A DNA stretch of 64,000 nucleotides, taken from Palsa-892 sp963751615. GTDB lineage: Bacteria > Pseudomonadota > Alphaproteobacteria > Rhizobiales > Xanthobacteraceae. The notes beneath the pieces were generated by a model, which saw only the letters and a list, made by a program, of their open reading frames with translations, did no database searches and was not told where the DNA came from. Of this stretch, positions 46,148 to 55,229 are shown in pieces. How positions within the stretch are numbered: the stretch's first letter is position 1; every line of letters begins with the position of its first letter. Position numbers and translations under genes: made by a program. Where the stretch lies: NCBI GenBank assembly GCA_963751615.1, contig CAVVVG010000006.1, forward strand, positions 609,763 to 673,762, given 5' to 3'.

Positions 46148-46447
46148 TGTTCCTCCGTCTGCTTCTTAGCGGTGAACGACAATGGTCCACCGATGTTCGC
46201 AGGTGCGAAGCAGATTTTTCCAGAAAAGCTAAGCAGTTTTAATGGGCAGTAGGCAATACGGCACCTTGATTCCTAATGGCCCAATGCTAGCCTTCCTTGG
46301 TCGCTTTGTATTCGGCAACAAGATCGAAACGGAGCAGCGGCAATAATCCGGGGGGGGTGCCGCACCAGCTTATTGTGGACACTCCTCTCATATTCGTGCC
46401 GGCTCCGCTTCCGCGGGCGTCGGTTCATTTTAGGGAAGGTAATGCCC
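46148..46447. other. Divergent promoter region between unknown gene and symporter
   Basis: A 300-bp gap between two divergent units. It contains a run of eight G (near 46350) and no gene. The regulatory signals of both the DUF294 unit and the symporter unit must lie here, but no operator is obvious to me. Confidence 0.5.
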
Positions 46448-46723
46448 ATGGCTCCAGCTGATTCACCGGCCAACCAAAAAGCGCACTGGCAAAAGACGAC
46501 CAACCTGATGTTCATGCATCTCGGGGTGTGGGTCTTCTTTGGCTACATCATTCATATGTTCGTCAAGCAACTGAACACGATTACAATTCCGATTCTCGGC
46601 TTTCCGCTCGGCTTCTACATGGCTGCGCAGGGCTCGCTGATCGTGTTCGTCGTCATGCTGTTCATGTTCGCGAGACAGCAGAATAAAATCGACCGCGAGT
46701 ACGGCTACGCCGAAGACCAGTGA
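46448..46723 (+). CDS. DUF4212 small subunit of sodium:solute symporter
   Basis: A 91-aa membrane protein with two transmembrane helices (FMHLGVWVFFGYIIHMFV and GFYMAAQGSLIVFVVMLFMF). The pattern, with FPLGFYMAAQGSL and the end DREYG, matches the DUF4212/TIGR03647 family, found as the small partner of VC_2705-type symporters. ATG 46448 has AAGG 8 nt upstream; ATG 46442, two codons before, is the alternative. Its stop lies 14 nt before the large subunit. Confidence 0.85.
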   Translation: MAPADSPANQKAHWQKTTNLMFMHLGVWVFFGYIIHMFVKQLNTITIPILGFPLGFYMAAQGSLIVFVVMLFMFARQQNKIDREYGYAEDQ

Positions 46724-46737
46724 GGGGGAAATAGATC

Positions 46738-48741
46738 ATGGCTACTCAAACCACTACCGGCGCAGATGCCTTTTATAAACAGCTCGGCCGGATGTACGGC
46801 ATGTATACGGGCGGCTTCGTCGCGTTCGTTCTCTTCCTTGCGCTCCTTGAGAAGGTGGGCGTGCCGAACAGATATCTCGGTTATCTGTTCGTGTTTTTCA
46901 CCCTCGCGGTCTACGCCATCATCGGCGTGGCGACGCGGACGGCGCAACTTTCAGAATATTACGTCGCAGGCCGGCGCGTGCCTGCATTCTACAACGGAAT
47001 GGCGACCGGCGCCGATTGGATGTCGGCGGCCTCCTTTGTCGGTATGGCCGGCTCCTTGTTCCTGCTCGGCTATGACGGCCTCGCCTGGGTGCTCGGCTGG
47101 ACCGGCGGCTTCGTGCTGGTATCGATCCTGGTCGGACCGTACCTGCGCAAGTTCGGCGCCTATACCGTGCCTGACTTCCTGTCGTTCCGGTATGGCGGCA
47201 ACTTTGCCCGCTTTCTCGGGGTCATCGTGCTGGTGTGCTGCTCCTTCACCTACGTGACGGCACAGATTTACGGCACCGGCCTCATCGCCTCACGCTTTCT
47301 CGGCATGAAATTCGAGATCGCGGTGTTCGCCGGCCTCGTTGGTATTTTGCTCTGTGCGATGCTCGGCGGCATGCGAGCGGTGACCTGGACGCAGATCGCG
47401 CAATACATCGTGTTGATCGTCGCATATCTGACGCCGATCGTAATCCTGTCGACTCAACATTACGGCATTCCGATCCCGGAACTGACCTACGGAAGGGCAA
47501 TCGCGGAAATCACGGCCCGCGAGCACCAGATGGTGCAATCAGGTTTGGCGACCCTTTGTACCGCCGCCAACTGCGGGGCGGGGACGCTCAAGCCGCATAT
47601 TCAGCCGTTCTTGAACTATTCCCCGTTGAACTATTTCGGGATCATCTTCTGCATGATGGTCGGCACCGCCTCGTTGCCGCACATCCTGATGCGTTACTTC
47701 ACCACGCCGTCCGTGAAGGAAGCGCGGGATTCAGTCGCATGGTCGCTGCTGTTCATCTTCCTACTGTACTTCTCGGCGCCGGCCTACGCGGCGTTCTCAA
47801 AGCTCGAGGTCTATACCAACATCATCGGTAGGGATTTGGCGAATATCAGACCTTGGATGTTCCAATGGGGCGAGCTTGGACTGATCCAAATCTGCGGCAA
47901 GAACGCAGCTAGCGTGCAAGCCGTAATTGACGCTTGCAAGGCGATCGCGGGTCACCCTGGTATTATTCGCTTCCAGGACTTTGTGATCAATACGGACGTG
48001 ATCGTGCTCTCCACCCCGGAGATCGCGGGCCTTCCGTACGTGATCTCGGGTCTAGTAGCGGCGGGCGGCCTCGCGGCAGCGCTCTCCACTGCCGATGGCC
48101 TGTTGCTGGCCATCGCCAACGCCCTCTCGCACGACATCTACTACAAGATGCTCGATCCGAAGGCGCCGACGATACGCCGGCTTACGGTGGCGCGGGTGCT
48201 GTTGTTCTTCGTGGCCGTGGCCTCGGCGGCTCTCGCTGCAACGAGACCGTCGGACATCCTGGCCATGGTCGGCTGGGCGTTCTCACTCGCTATGGCTGGC
48301 AACTTCCCGGCGATTGTGCTCGGCATCTGGTGGAAACGCGCCACTACGACCGGTGCGATTTGCGGCATCCTTGCCGGGTGGGGCATCTGCCTGTTCTATC
48401 TCGTATGCTCGAGATATTTCCCGCAGGCAGGCGTGGCCTATTTCGGCATGACGTCGCTCCTGAATCCGGAGACGGGGCAGGCGTTGATCAATGTTGGACA
48501 GATCATGGCCGATCCGAAGTGGCTTGCCGACGTGCCGGCGAGCGCAGCGAACCCGCTGGCCAATAAGGTCGGCTGGTTCGATCTCAACAACATCAACTGC
48601 GGATTGCTCGGGATGCCGCTCGGCTTCCTGGTGATCTACTTCGTCAGTCTGCTCGGCAAGGAGCCGTCGAAGGAGATGCAAGGCCTTATCGACGAGATTC
48701 GCAAGCCGCGTGGCCGGACGATACTCGAGGAAAAGACTTGA
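46738..48741 (+). CDS. Sodium:solute symporter large subunit (SSS family, VC_2705 type)
   Basis: A 667-aa inner-membrane sodium-coupled transporter with about 13-14 hydrophobic helices. It has the SSS-family signatures ATRTAQLSEYYVAGRRVPAF, NGMATGADWMSAASFVGMAG and AALSTADGLLLAIANALSHD. It is related to the acetate carrier ActP but has a long extra loop around residues 265-300, typical of the VC_2705 subfamily. GAGGGGGA lies 8 nt upstream of ATG 46738. It is in an operon with DUF4212 and closed by the terminator at 48763-48795. The substrate is not known; short-chain organic acids are a fair guess. Confidence 0.88.
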   Translation: MATQTTTGADAFYKQLGRMYGMYTGGFVAFVLFLALLEKVGVPNRYLGYLFVFFTLAVYAIIGVATRTAQLSEYYVAGRRVPAFYNGMATGADWMSAASFVGMAGSLFLLGYDGLAWVLGWTGGFVLVSILVGPYLRKFGAYTVPDFLSFRYGGNFARFLGVIVLVCCSFTYVTAQIYGTGLIASRFLGMKFEIAVFAGLVGILLCAMLGGMRAVTWTQIAQYIVLIVAYLTPIVILSTQHYGIPIPELTYGRAIAEITAREHQMVQSGLATLCTAANCGAGTLKPHIQPFLNYSPLNYFGIIFCMMVGTASLPHILMRYFTTPSVKEARDSVAWSLLFIFLLYFSAPAYAAFSKLEVYTNIIGRDLANIRPWMFQWGELGLIQICGKNAASVQAVIDACKAIAGHPGIIRFQDFVINTDVIVLSTPEIAGLPYVISGLVAAGGLAAALSTADGLLLAIANALSHDIYYKMLDPKAPTIRRLTVARVLLFFVAVASAALAATRPSDILAMVGWAFSLAMAGNFPAIVLGIWWKRATTTGAICGILAGWGICLFYLVCSRYFPQAGVAYFGMTSLLNPETGQALINVGQIMADPKWLADVPASAANPLANKVGWFDLNNINCGLLGMPLGFLVIYFVSLLGKEPSKEMQGLIDEIRKPRGRTILEEKT

Positions 48742-48762
48742 CCGGCATTCCGGTCCGATCGG

Positions 48763-48795
48763 AAACGGGGTCCTTCGGGACCCCGTTTCTCTTTT
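48763..48795 (+). terminator. Rho-independent terminator behind symporter
   Basis: A perfect 11-bp stem AAACGGGGTCC/GGACCCCGTTT (48763-48773, 48778-48788) with a TTCG loop, then CTCTTTT. It is located 21 nt behind the symporter stop and ends that unit. Confidence 0.92.
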
Positions 48796-48851
48796 GGCTT
48801 GCGGGAAGGGCCAGCCCGCATCATGGTCATCTACCAAAAGGATCGCATAGC

Positions 48852-49160
48852 GTGAACATAGGCAGCTCCCTGATTACCTATTGGTATTTTCACCTGCCAA
48901 ACTTTGTTCTAGCTGTGCTGATGTATACATTGCTGGGCCGCGTCTTGCTTGGATTTATCGTAGATCCGAATTCGCCGAACTATATCTGGCGTTTTTTCTG
49001 TCGCGTTACTGATCCAATCGTCGCAGTTGTCGCCCGGATAACACCAAAGGCGACCGCCCCAGTCATAATCTGGTTGTTCGGATTCGTATGGCTGTTTTGG
49101 CTGCGCGTATTGCTGCTCAATCTATTCTTGTTACTAGGCGCGCTCCCAAGCACGAGCTGA
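48852..49160 (+). CDS. Small membrane protein, YggT-like
   Basis: A 102-aa protein with two hydrophobic helices (FVLAVLMYTLLGRVLLGFIV and IIWLFGFVWLFWLRVLLLNL) flanking DPNSPNYIWRFFCRVTDPIV. The spacing and the R-V-T-D-P-I motif recall the YggT family of small membrane proteins linked to cell shape and osmotic growth, but the match is partial. The start is GTG 48852 (AAAAGGA ~8 nt upstream); the frame is open upstream but passes the terminator. The next gene follows in 8 nt, so the small genes may form an operon. Confidence 0.6.
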   Translation: MNIGSSLITYWYFHLPNFVLAVLMYTLLGRVLLGFIVDPNSPNYIWRFFCRVTDPIVAVVARITPKATAPVIIWLFGFVWLFWLRVLLLNLFLLLGALPSTS

Positions 49161-49168
49161 GTAGAGCC

Positions 49169-49495
49169 ATGAATCGCAATCTCTACTACGTTGGCATCGC
49201 CTTCTTCGGGATGATCAACGGATTGTTCAATCAACTCTGGCTTCTTTTCGCGCTCATTCACGTCCAGATCCTGGCGCCGGCGCTCTTATTCGGCAGCCTA
49301 CCGCTAACACTCACGTTCTCGTCGCTCATGGTCGCCACTGCCACGATCATTCTTGGCGGCATTCCGGCCGCCGTCTACGAGCGGTTCATTGGCGCGGGCA
49401 ACGACTCAACTGAGGTGTCGCTCTGGATCTGGTTGGCGGCAACTGCATTACTGACGCTTCCGGCAATGGGAAATTTTTTCCAAATCGGTTTGTAA
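49169..49495 (+). CDS. Small membrane protein of unknown function
   Basis: A 108-aa hydrophobic protein with about three membrane helices (IAFFGMINGLFNQLWLLFAL, SLMVATATIILGGIPAAVYE, IWLAATALLTLPAMG). No family is recognised. ATG 49169 lies 8 nt behind the YggT-like gene with GAG upstream. It belongs to the group of small membrane genes behind the symporter. Confidence 0.6.
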   Translation: MNRNLYYVGIAFFGMINGLFNQLWLLFALIHVQILAPALLFGSLPLTLTFSSLMVATATIILGGIPAAVYERFIGAGNDSTEVSLWIWLAATALLTLPAMGNFFQIGL

Positions 49496-49636
49496 GTAAT
49501 TGTAGACGTGGTCTTTTGCCGCGGCTCCGCTAAAGTCCCCAGCACTTGATCGTGGTCATTATGCACGGCAATCTGTGGTAGTTTTCATGGTCAACGGTTG
49601 CGGATTTGCAGCCGGCCGAATATGCGAGATGGCCGC

Positions 49637-50005
49637 ATGGAAAATATACGTCGCGTCGCGTTCGAATCGGTCATGCGAGCCTGCGGTTTTGGCTCGCTTG
49701 CCATTTTTTGCATCATGATCGGGCTCTCATTCAACCCAAAAGTGGCGTTCCAGTCCGGTGCGTTTCTCACCACGATGATGGCGATAATTCTAATCTTGAA
49801 GGCGCGATGGGCGCTGACCAAGGATTATCGTCGCACCGAGATGTGGCTTTACTTGCCCGAAGAATCTCGGCCGCCGAAAGCTTACGCGCAATGGGTTACG
49901 GGATCCATATTGCGCGAGACTTTTCTCATCTTCGCGCTTTGGACGGCAGGAGTCGCTATTGTGCTATGGGTGCTGGCGCTATTCTTCTCGCTTGTCGGAA
50001 TGTGA
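49637..50005 (+). CDS. Small membrane protein of unknown function
   Basis: A 122-aa protein with about three hydrophobic helices (FGSLAIFCIMIGLSF, GAFLTTMMAIILILKARWAL, FALWTAGVAIVLWVLALFFS). A central soluble stretch, YRRTEMWLYLPEESRPPKAY, separates the second and third. I do not recognise the family. ATG 49637 is chosen; ATG 49622 is in frame and equally possible, and neither has a strong ribosome site. It is the last plus-strand gene before tuf2, with which it is convergent. Confidence 0.55.
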   Translation: MENIRRVAFESVMRACGFGSLAIFCIMIGLSFNPKVAFQSGAFLTTMMAIILILKARWALTKDYRRTEMWLYLPEESRPPKAYAQWVTGSILRETFLIFALWTAGVAIVLWVLALFFSLVGM

Positions 50006-50074
50006 CCCCCTAATCGAACGGAAGCTGTCCTCCGCAACCGGAATTAAAGCGGAGATTGTGGTTCGTCAGGAAGA

Positions 50075-51265
<1,191 letters not shown>

Positions 51266-51659
51266 GGTTTTGTCTCTCTCTGTGCGACAGTGGTCACTTA
51301 ATGTCGGAAATCGAAGTCATGCGTATAACATTGGAGCGGGCGCGGCCGAACCACAACATAGTCAACGCGATCGCGAGAAAAATTATTCTCCAAGAGATTG
51401 CTATTCATTTTCTCCCGTCTATTCCCGCATAATCAGCCAAAGCATGGCACCAAAGGCACACATTCCTAACGGAGCCGAAATGAGAAAGAGTTGCATTTGA
51501 GTAGGCTGCAAAAACCAAATCCAAAAGTTGACTGCCACTTATGCAAGACATCCGACGAGAAGCACCCAATCGCGTAACTTAAAATATTTCAACCTATTTC
51601 CTGACGGTCCAGATCTGCTTTCGAAATTTCACCGATCTCCTAACGAGTCGTTGGAAACC
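51266..51659. other. Upstream region of tuf2 with a decayed small gene
   Basis: No intact gene is seen in this 394-bp stretch. It must hold the tuf2 promoter, which I cannot point to with confidence. The only coding trace is the small membrane-protein remnant at 51419-51592. Confidence 0.45.
51419..51592 (-). pseudogene. Possible small membrane protein remnant with in-frame TAA
   Basis: From TTG 51592, with AGGA 6 nt upstream, the frame reads KYFKLRDWVLLVGCLA, then TAA. It resumes in the same frame as VAVNFWIWFLQPTQMQLF and GMCAFGAMLWLIMRE, ending at TAG 51419. The hydrophobic pattern over 57 codons suits a small two-helix membrane protein broken by one nonsense codon. Chance cannot be excluded. 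Confidence 0.3.
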
Positions 51660-51971
51660 CTAAAGTCCGACAAAACTGCGTAGGTTTTTCACCGTTGCCG
51701 CGGCGTCTTTGGCTTCCTCGGTGGTTAGGACCGTGATCTCGCCGGTACGCCTGTGAAGGACGCTGTGATGGATCGTTGCGCCGGAAAGGCCGTCCGTATC
51801 CGACTTTACTGCGATGTCATCGATGTCGGAGAGCGCGAACTCGACCGGCTTTTTATTCCATAACAAGACTTTCTGCTGCAGCGTACCTTTGCCGGTATCC
51901 TTGTCGAGCGTTAGTGTTACCGAGCCTTCCTTCAACACAAGCTTGCGCGGTGTTTTTTCGATATTGGCCAT
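51660..51971 (-). CDS. Small hypothetical protein, beta-rich
   Basis: A 103-aa soluble protein I do not recognise. It alternates charged and hydrophobic residues in strands (SVTLTLDKDTGKGTLQQKVL, FALSDIDDIAVKS) and ends in an amphipathic helix (AKDAAATVKNLRSFVGL). This arrangement would suit a small PH-like or jelly-roll fold, but that is a guess. Directly upstream a 12-bp sequence (CAAGACCCCCAA) is repeated twice in tandem. No operon partner is seen. Confidence 0.55.
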   Translation of the reverse strand: MANIEKTPRKLVLKEGSVTLTLDKDTGKGTLQQKVLLWNKKPVEFALSDIDDIAVKSDTDGLSGATIHHSVLHRRTGEITVLTTEEAKDAAATVKNLRSFVGL

Positions 51972-52294
51972 GGCAAGACCCCCAACAAGACCCCCAACTG
52001 GTTTCCTACTCTATATACCGTAGCAAAATCCGATCTGATTATTAAGCCTGACTAATGCCTTAAGCTAATCACGTAATACTAAAGAAGAAAATGGGTTAGC
52101 GGGCGACTCTTATAGCTATCTTTTCGCTGCAAGCACTGATTTGGTCGCCAAATCTCAATATGAAACGCTAAAGGTAGTTGATTTTCCGCAACAGCGGATG
52201 TCCGGTTCTCTAATCGGCCATTCAGGGTCAATCGCTTTCAGACTATCCATCTGTACAGTGTTGATGTCGCTCGCGGACTCGCGACGAAAAATGA
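51972..52294. other. Gene-free stretch before integrase remnant
   Basis: I see no gene, hairpin or repeat here apart from the 12-bp tandem duplication at its left edge. AT content rises around 52030-52130, as is common beside old insertion points. Confidence 0.4.
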
Positions 52295-52663
52295 ATGCCG
52301 TTGTTCGATGAGATAGGCGTACCGCTCTACCCGGAGCTTCTGGCCGAACTTGATATCTTGAAGCGTATCCGCATCGGCGGCCTGATGCTGCGCCGAGATT
52401 GGGGTGATCAACCACCTTGGCCGACTGACTAGGGCGATTTGGCGCAAATGAGTTGCACGGTCAAAAAGATCATCCGCGCCGCAGGGCTACGCGACGAGCT
52501 TTCATTCACCTCATTCAGACACGGCAGCTTTCCGGAGGTCGCTGACGCGGATTTGAGCGACGCCGAGATCGGCGCACAGGGGCGGCACAGATCGGCGGAG
52601 GCGTTACCGCGCCACGCCAAGCGGACCCTGCGACAAATCGCCGCCAGGGCAAAGCAGCGATGA
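52295..52663 (+). pseudogene. Tyrosine recombinase (phage integrase) remnant by tRNA-Gly
   Basis: A plus-strand frame reads MPLFDEIGVPLYPELLAELD and LKRIRIGGLMLRRDWGDQPP, meets TAG at 52430-52432, and continues in the same frame as CTVKKIIRAAGLRDELSFTS, FRHGSF and QGRHRSAEALPRHAKRTLRQ. This resembles the C-terminal catalytic half of a tyrosine integrase (the LSFTSFRHG box carries the conserved R-H), without the N-terminal part and with an amber codon. It points at the 3' end of tRNA-Gly, 70 nt away, a usual integration site. Confidence 0.65.
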
Positions 52664-52732
52664 GCGATACGAACAAATGACGGATATTTGTCAGAATGGC
52701 CGGGCCGATACGGTGCAAGCACTTGAAAAAAT

Positions 52733-52806
52733 TGGAGCGGGTGAAGGGAATCGAACCCTCGTCTTCAGCTTGGAAGGCTGTTGCTCTACCATTGAGCTAC
52801 ACCCGC
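52733..52806 (-). tRNA. tRNA-Gly (anticodon TCC)
   Basis: A full cloverleaf on the minus strand. The acceptor GCGGGTG/CACCCGC pairs, the D-loop is AGCTCAATGGTAGAGC, the anticodon loop is CTTCCAA, the T-arm is GGGTTCGATTCCC, and CCA is encoded after a U discriminator. It is the usual companion of tRNA-Tyr upstream of tuf in this order. Confidence 0.95.
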
Positions 52807-52841
52807 ACTTCTTCAATACATTCAATATATAACCGTGGGGT

Positions 52842-52883
52842 CAGGACTCGAAGCTGCGAACGCCTAGTCAGCGAATTTATAGT
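52842..52883 (-). repeat. Decayed tRNA-Tyr 3' fragment (attachment-site-like)
   Basis: Over 42 bp this matches the T-arm, variable arm and anticodon side of the intact tRNA-Tyr gene (54950-54991) at 36 positions without gaps. The flanks do not match, so it is not a second tRNA gene. A partial tRNA 3' end at a distance from the intact gene, with integrase debris in between, is the pattern left by integration at a tRNA. Confidence 0.7.
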
Positions 52884-52978
52884 ATCTCCTCACCCCGTTG
52901 TTTCAATTCAGTAATTTCCTCTAATGTTGCGTCTATATCGCGTAGCAAGTCTATCTTTTGCTTCGATGCTTTAGGGTA

Positions 52979-53041
52979 CGACTAGCGGACTGCAATCCCG
53001 CGTTCAAGCCAGCAGCACTTGTTCAGCGTCCGCTCGAAATG
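52979..53041 (-). pseudogene. Fragment of integrase C-terminus
   Basis: On the minus strand a short piece reads ADAEQVLLA and then TGA. It matches the end of the integrase remnant at 54759-54893 (LAAAEQRLLA) and shares with it the downstream ACGACTAGCGGAC sequence (52979 and 54732). Only the last ~10 codons and 3' flank are kept. Confidence 0.4.
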
Positions 53042-53196
53042 GGTGCGGTCCAGGGTGCGCCGCAAAAAAACTTCTTGTCTAGTACTAAAGAGGCGCTGGC
53101 ATGAAATGCTAAGCGAGTGATAATCAGAAAAATTTCCGACGCGCGGTCTACTGCGGTCAGTGATGTCCGTCTCGTCTAAAAAGTGGGAGGATTACT

Positions 53197-54522
53197 ATGG
53201 TTGCTGCTGCTGCCGTTCCGAAGAACTTCCGAACCGTGATCACTGCCGCGGCCGGCGGAAACGTCATCGAGTGGTATGACTTCTATATTTTCGGGAGCTT
53301 GGCCACAATCTTGTCGGTCAAATTCTTTGAAAAGACCCACCCCGTTGCGGCTCTGCTTAGCACCGTCGCGCTGTTTACCGCCGGGTTTCTTGTCCGTCCG
53401 TTAGGGGCGTTCGTGTTCGGCTGGATGGGAGACCGCGTCGGCCGCAAATATACGTTCCTTCTGACGCTCGTCGGCATGGCTCTGGGCACGGGGGCGATCG
53501 GGTTGATCCCGACCTTCGAGCAGATCGGTTTGAGCGCCGCAATCATCCTGTTCTGTTTGCGAATGATCCAGGGCCTTTGCCTTGGCGGCTCATACGGCGG
53601 TGCCATCACCTATGTTGCCGAGCACGTGCCGGAGGAACGTCGCGGTTACTATACCGGCTGGCTGCAGACCTCACCAACCCTTGGAATCGTGCTGTCGCTT
53701 GCCGTGATTATTGTGACACGCACCTACTTTGGCGAAGCCGTGTTCAACGACTGGGCGTGGCGTATCCCGTTCTTGTGCTCCTTCCTGCTGGTGTTCGTCA
53801 CCATCTACATCCGGGTAAACTTCGAGGAGTCTCCGGTCTACCAGGAGATCAAGGCCAAGGGGGCGACGAGCAAGAATCCATGGGCCGAAGCCTTCCTCAA
53901 CCCCGCCAATTTGAAGTACGTGGTGATCGCGACCATTGTCGTATTGGGCGAGGGCGTGGTTTGGTACAGCAGTCAGTTCTGGGCGCTGTACTTCCTGCAG
54001 ACGGTTTCCAAGGTGGACACATTGACTACCGCCTATATTGTGGGAGCCGGGCTGATCATTGGGACCCCGACACTCATCTTCTACGGCTGGCTGTCCGACA
54101 TCATCGGCCGAAAACCGGTGATATTGGGGGGCTTCTTGCTTGCGGCGGTCACTTACTATCCGCTGTATACGTGGCTCGGATCGGTCACGCAGCCGGGCAA
54201 TATCAACATGCCGGTTGCGATCCTTATCATCGCCATTCTCGTGTCCTATGTTGGGATGGTCTACGGGCCGATCGGCGCGTTCCTCGCTGAATTTTTCCCC
54301 GGCAGGATCCGCTACACGGCAGTATCCATGCCGTATATGATCGGCAACGGTTGGGGTGGCGGGTTGGTGCCATTCATCACCACGGCGGCGTGGGCGGCAA
54401 CGGGTAGTCTCTTTTGGGCACTGCTCTACCCGATCGCTGTTCCAGTGATATGCTTGGTGCTCAGCCTGTTCTTGATGCCCGAGACTCGCAAGATGAAAAT
54501 CTGGGGGCCACAGGCGGCATAG
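53197..54522 (+). CDS. MFS transporter, metabolite:H+ symporter (MHS) family
   Basis: A 441-aa inner-membrane transporter with 12 predicted helices. The N-terminus has the MHS signature GGNVIEWYDFYIFG, and loop 2-3 reads GWMGDRVGRKYTFLL (MFS signature). RMIQGLCLGGSYGGAITYVA and PEERRGYYTGWLQT follow. Relatives take up dicarboxylates, shikimate, proline/betaine or other acids; the substrate cannot be told. GGGAGGA lies 5 nt before ATG 53197. It is closed by the terminator at 54552-54583 and is flanked on both sides by tRNA/integrase remnants, so it is probably acquired cargo. Confidence 0.88.
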   Translation: MVAAAAVPKNFRTVITAAAGGNVIEWYDFYIFGSLATILSVKFFEKTHPVAALLSTVALFTAGFLVRPLGAFVFGWMGDRVGRKYTFLLTLVGMALGTGAIGLIPTFEQIGLSAAIILFCLRMIQGLCLGGSYGGAITYVAEHVPEERRGYYTGWLQTSPTLGIVLSLAVIIVTRTYFGEAVFNDWAWRIPFLCSFLLVFVTIYIRVNFEESPVYQEIKAKGATSKNPWAEAFLNPANLKYVVIATIVVLGEGVVWYSSQFWALYFLQTVSKVDTLTTAYIVGAGLIIGTPTLIFYGWLSDIIGRKPVILGGFLLAAVTYYPLYTWLGSVTQPGNINMPVAILIIAILVSYVGMVYGPIGAFLAEFFPGRIRYTAVSMPYMIGNGWGGGLVPFITTAAWAATGSLFWALLYPIAVPVICLVLSLFLMPETRKMKIWGPQAA

Positions 54523-54551
54523 ACGTAATCGAATTTGGTAAAACAAACTGG

Positions 54552-54583
54552 GTGCGGGAGCCGCTTGGCTCCCGCACTTTTTT
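54552..54583 (+). terminator. Rho-independent terminator behind MHS transporter
   Basis: An 11-bp perfect stem GTGCGGGAGCC/GGCTCCCGCAC (54552-54562, 54567-54577), a GCTT loop, then six T. It lies 30 nt behind the transporter stop. Confidence 0.93.
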
Positions 54584-54758
54584 CATTGCATCGTTACCGC
54601 GCAATTTATGAGCGCAAAAGGCCTTCAAAGATTTCAGCGTGTTTGACGAAGCCAACAATCGATGACGAGGACTTTAGTAGATTTTCCGCTCGAACCTGCC
54701 TTGCACCTATGGCGCGTGGCGCGCTTCAACAACGACTAGCGGACCATTGATTCAGCAT

Positions 54759-54893
54759 TCACGCCAGCAATCGTTGCTCGGCGGCCGCGAGTTCGGCGCC
54801 GTCATCGCGACGCGCCAATAAGTGGTTATTTGTATCCATCGTTATCACGATTGAAGGGTGCCCAAGACACTCTGGGACAAGCTTCGCGGGCAG
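54759..54893 (-). pseudogene. Tyrosine recombinase C-terminal remnant by tRNA-Tyr
   Basis: The minus strand reads LPAKLVPECLGHPSIVITMD then TNNHLLARRDDGAELAAAEQ and ends RLLA-stop. It resembles the last 44 residues of a tyrosine integrase (family LGHSSIxMTxDxYGH). The catalytic tyrosine position is Asn here, so even the fragment is dead. It begins 45 nt from the 3' end of the intact tRNA-Tyr, the normal place for an integrase of an element inserted there. Confidence 0.65.
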
Positions 54894-54937
54894 TTCAAGC
54901 CCGCCGTCCACGCGCCTGTTCTTGTTTGTTTTCGAGT

Positions 54938-55022
54938 TGGTGGGGGAGGCAGGACTCGAACCTGCGAAGGCATAGCCAGCGGATTTACAGTCCGCCCCCT
55001 TTGCCGCTCGGGACACTCCCCC
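54938..55022 (-). tRNA. tRNA-Tyr (anticodon GTA)
   Basis: A class II tRNA with long variable arm, 85 nt on the minus strand. The acceptor GGGGGAG/CTCCCCC is perfect, the D-arm is GTCCCGAGCGGCAAAGGGGG, the anticodon loop is CTGTAAA, the T-arm is CAGGTTCGAGTCCTG, and CCA is encoded after an A discriminator. It is next to integrase remnants. Confidence 0.95.
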
Positions 55023-55229
55023 GGAAAATCCTCCGGCCATGGGCAGATTTCTGAAATCAGCAAATCCCGCTGGAATTGGCAGGGAATTGTGCGCCGGGTT
55101 ATGCGGAGCGACCTCTGCCCTGTCAACCCCGCGCACCGGACAAAGCCTTTAATGCTAAGTATTTCGGGCGGTTTTCCGATTCAAGGCCTGAAAATTGCCA
55201 ACCATGACAACGGATGACTAGAACCCTTT

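Noticed and set aside
46766..48566. Other-frame readings within the symporter gene (47235-47831, 47934-48566)
   Set aside because: The symporter frame is complete with family motifs throughout; the others are shadows.
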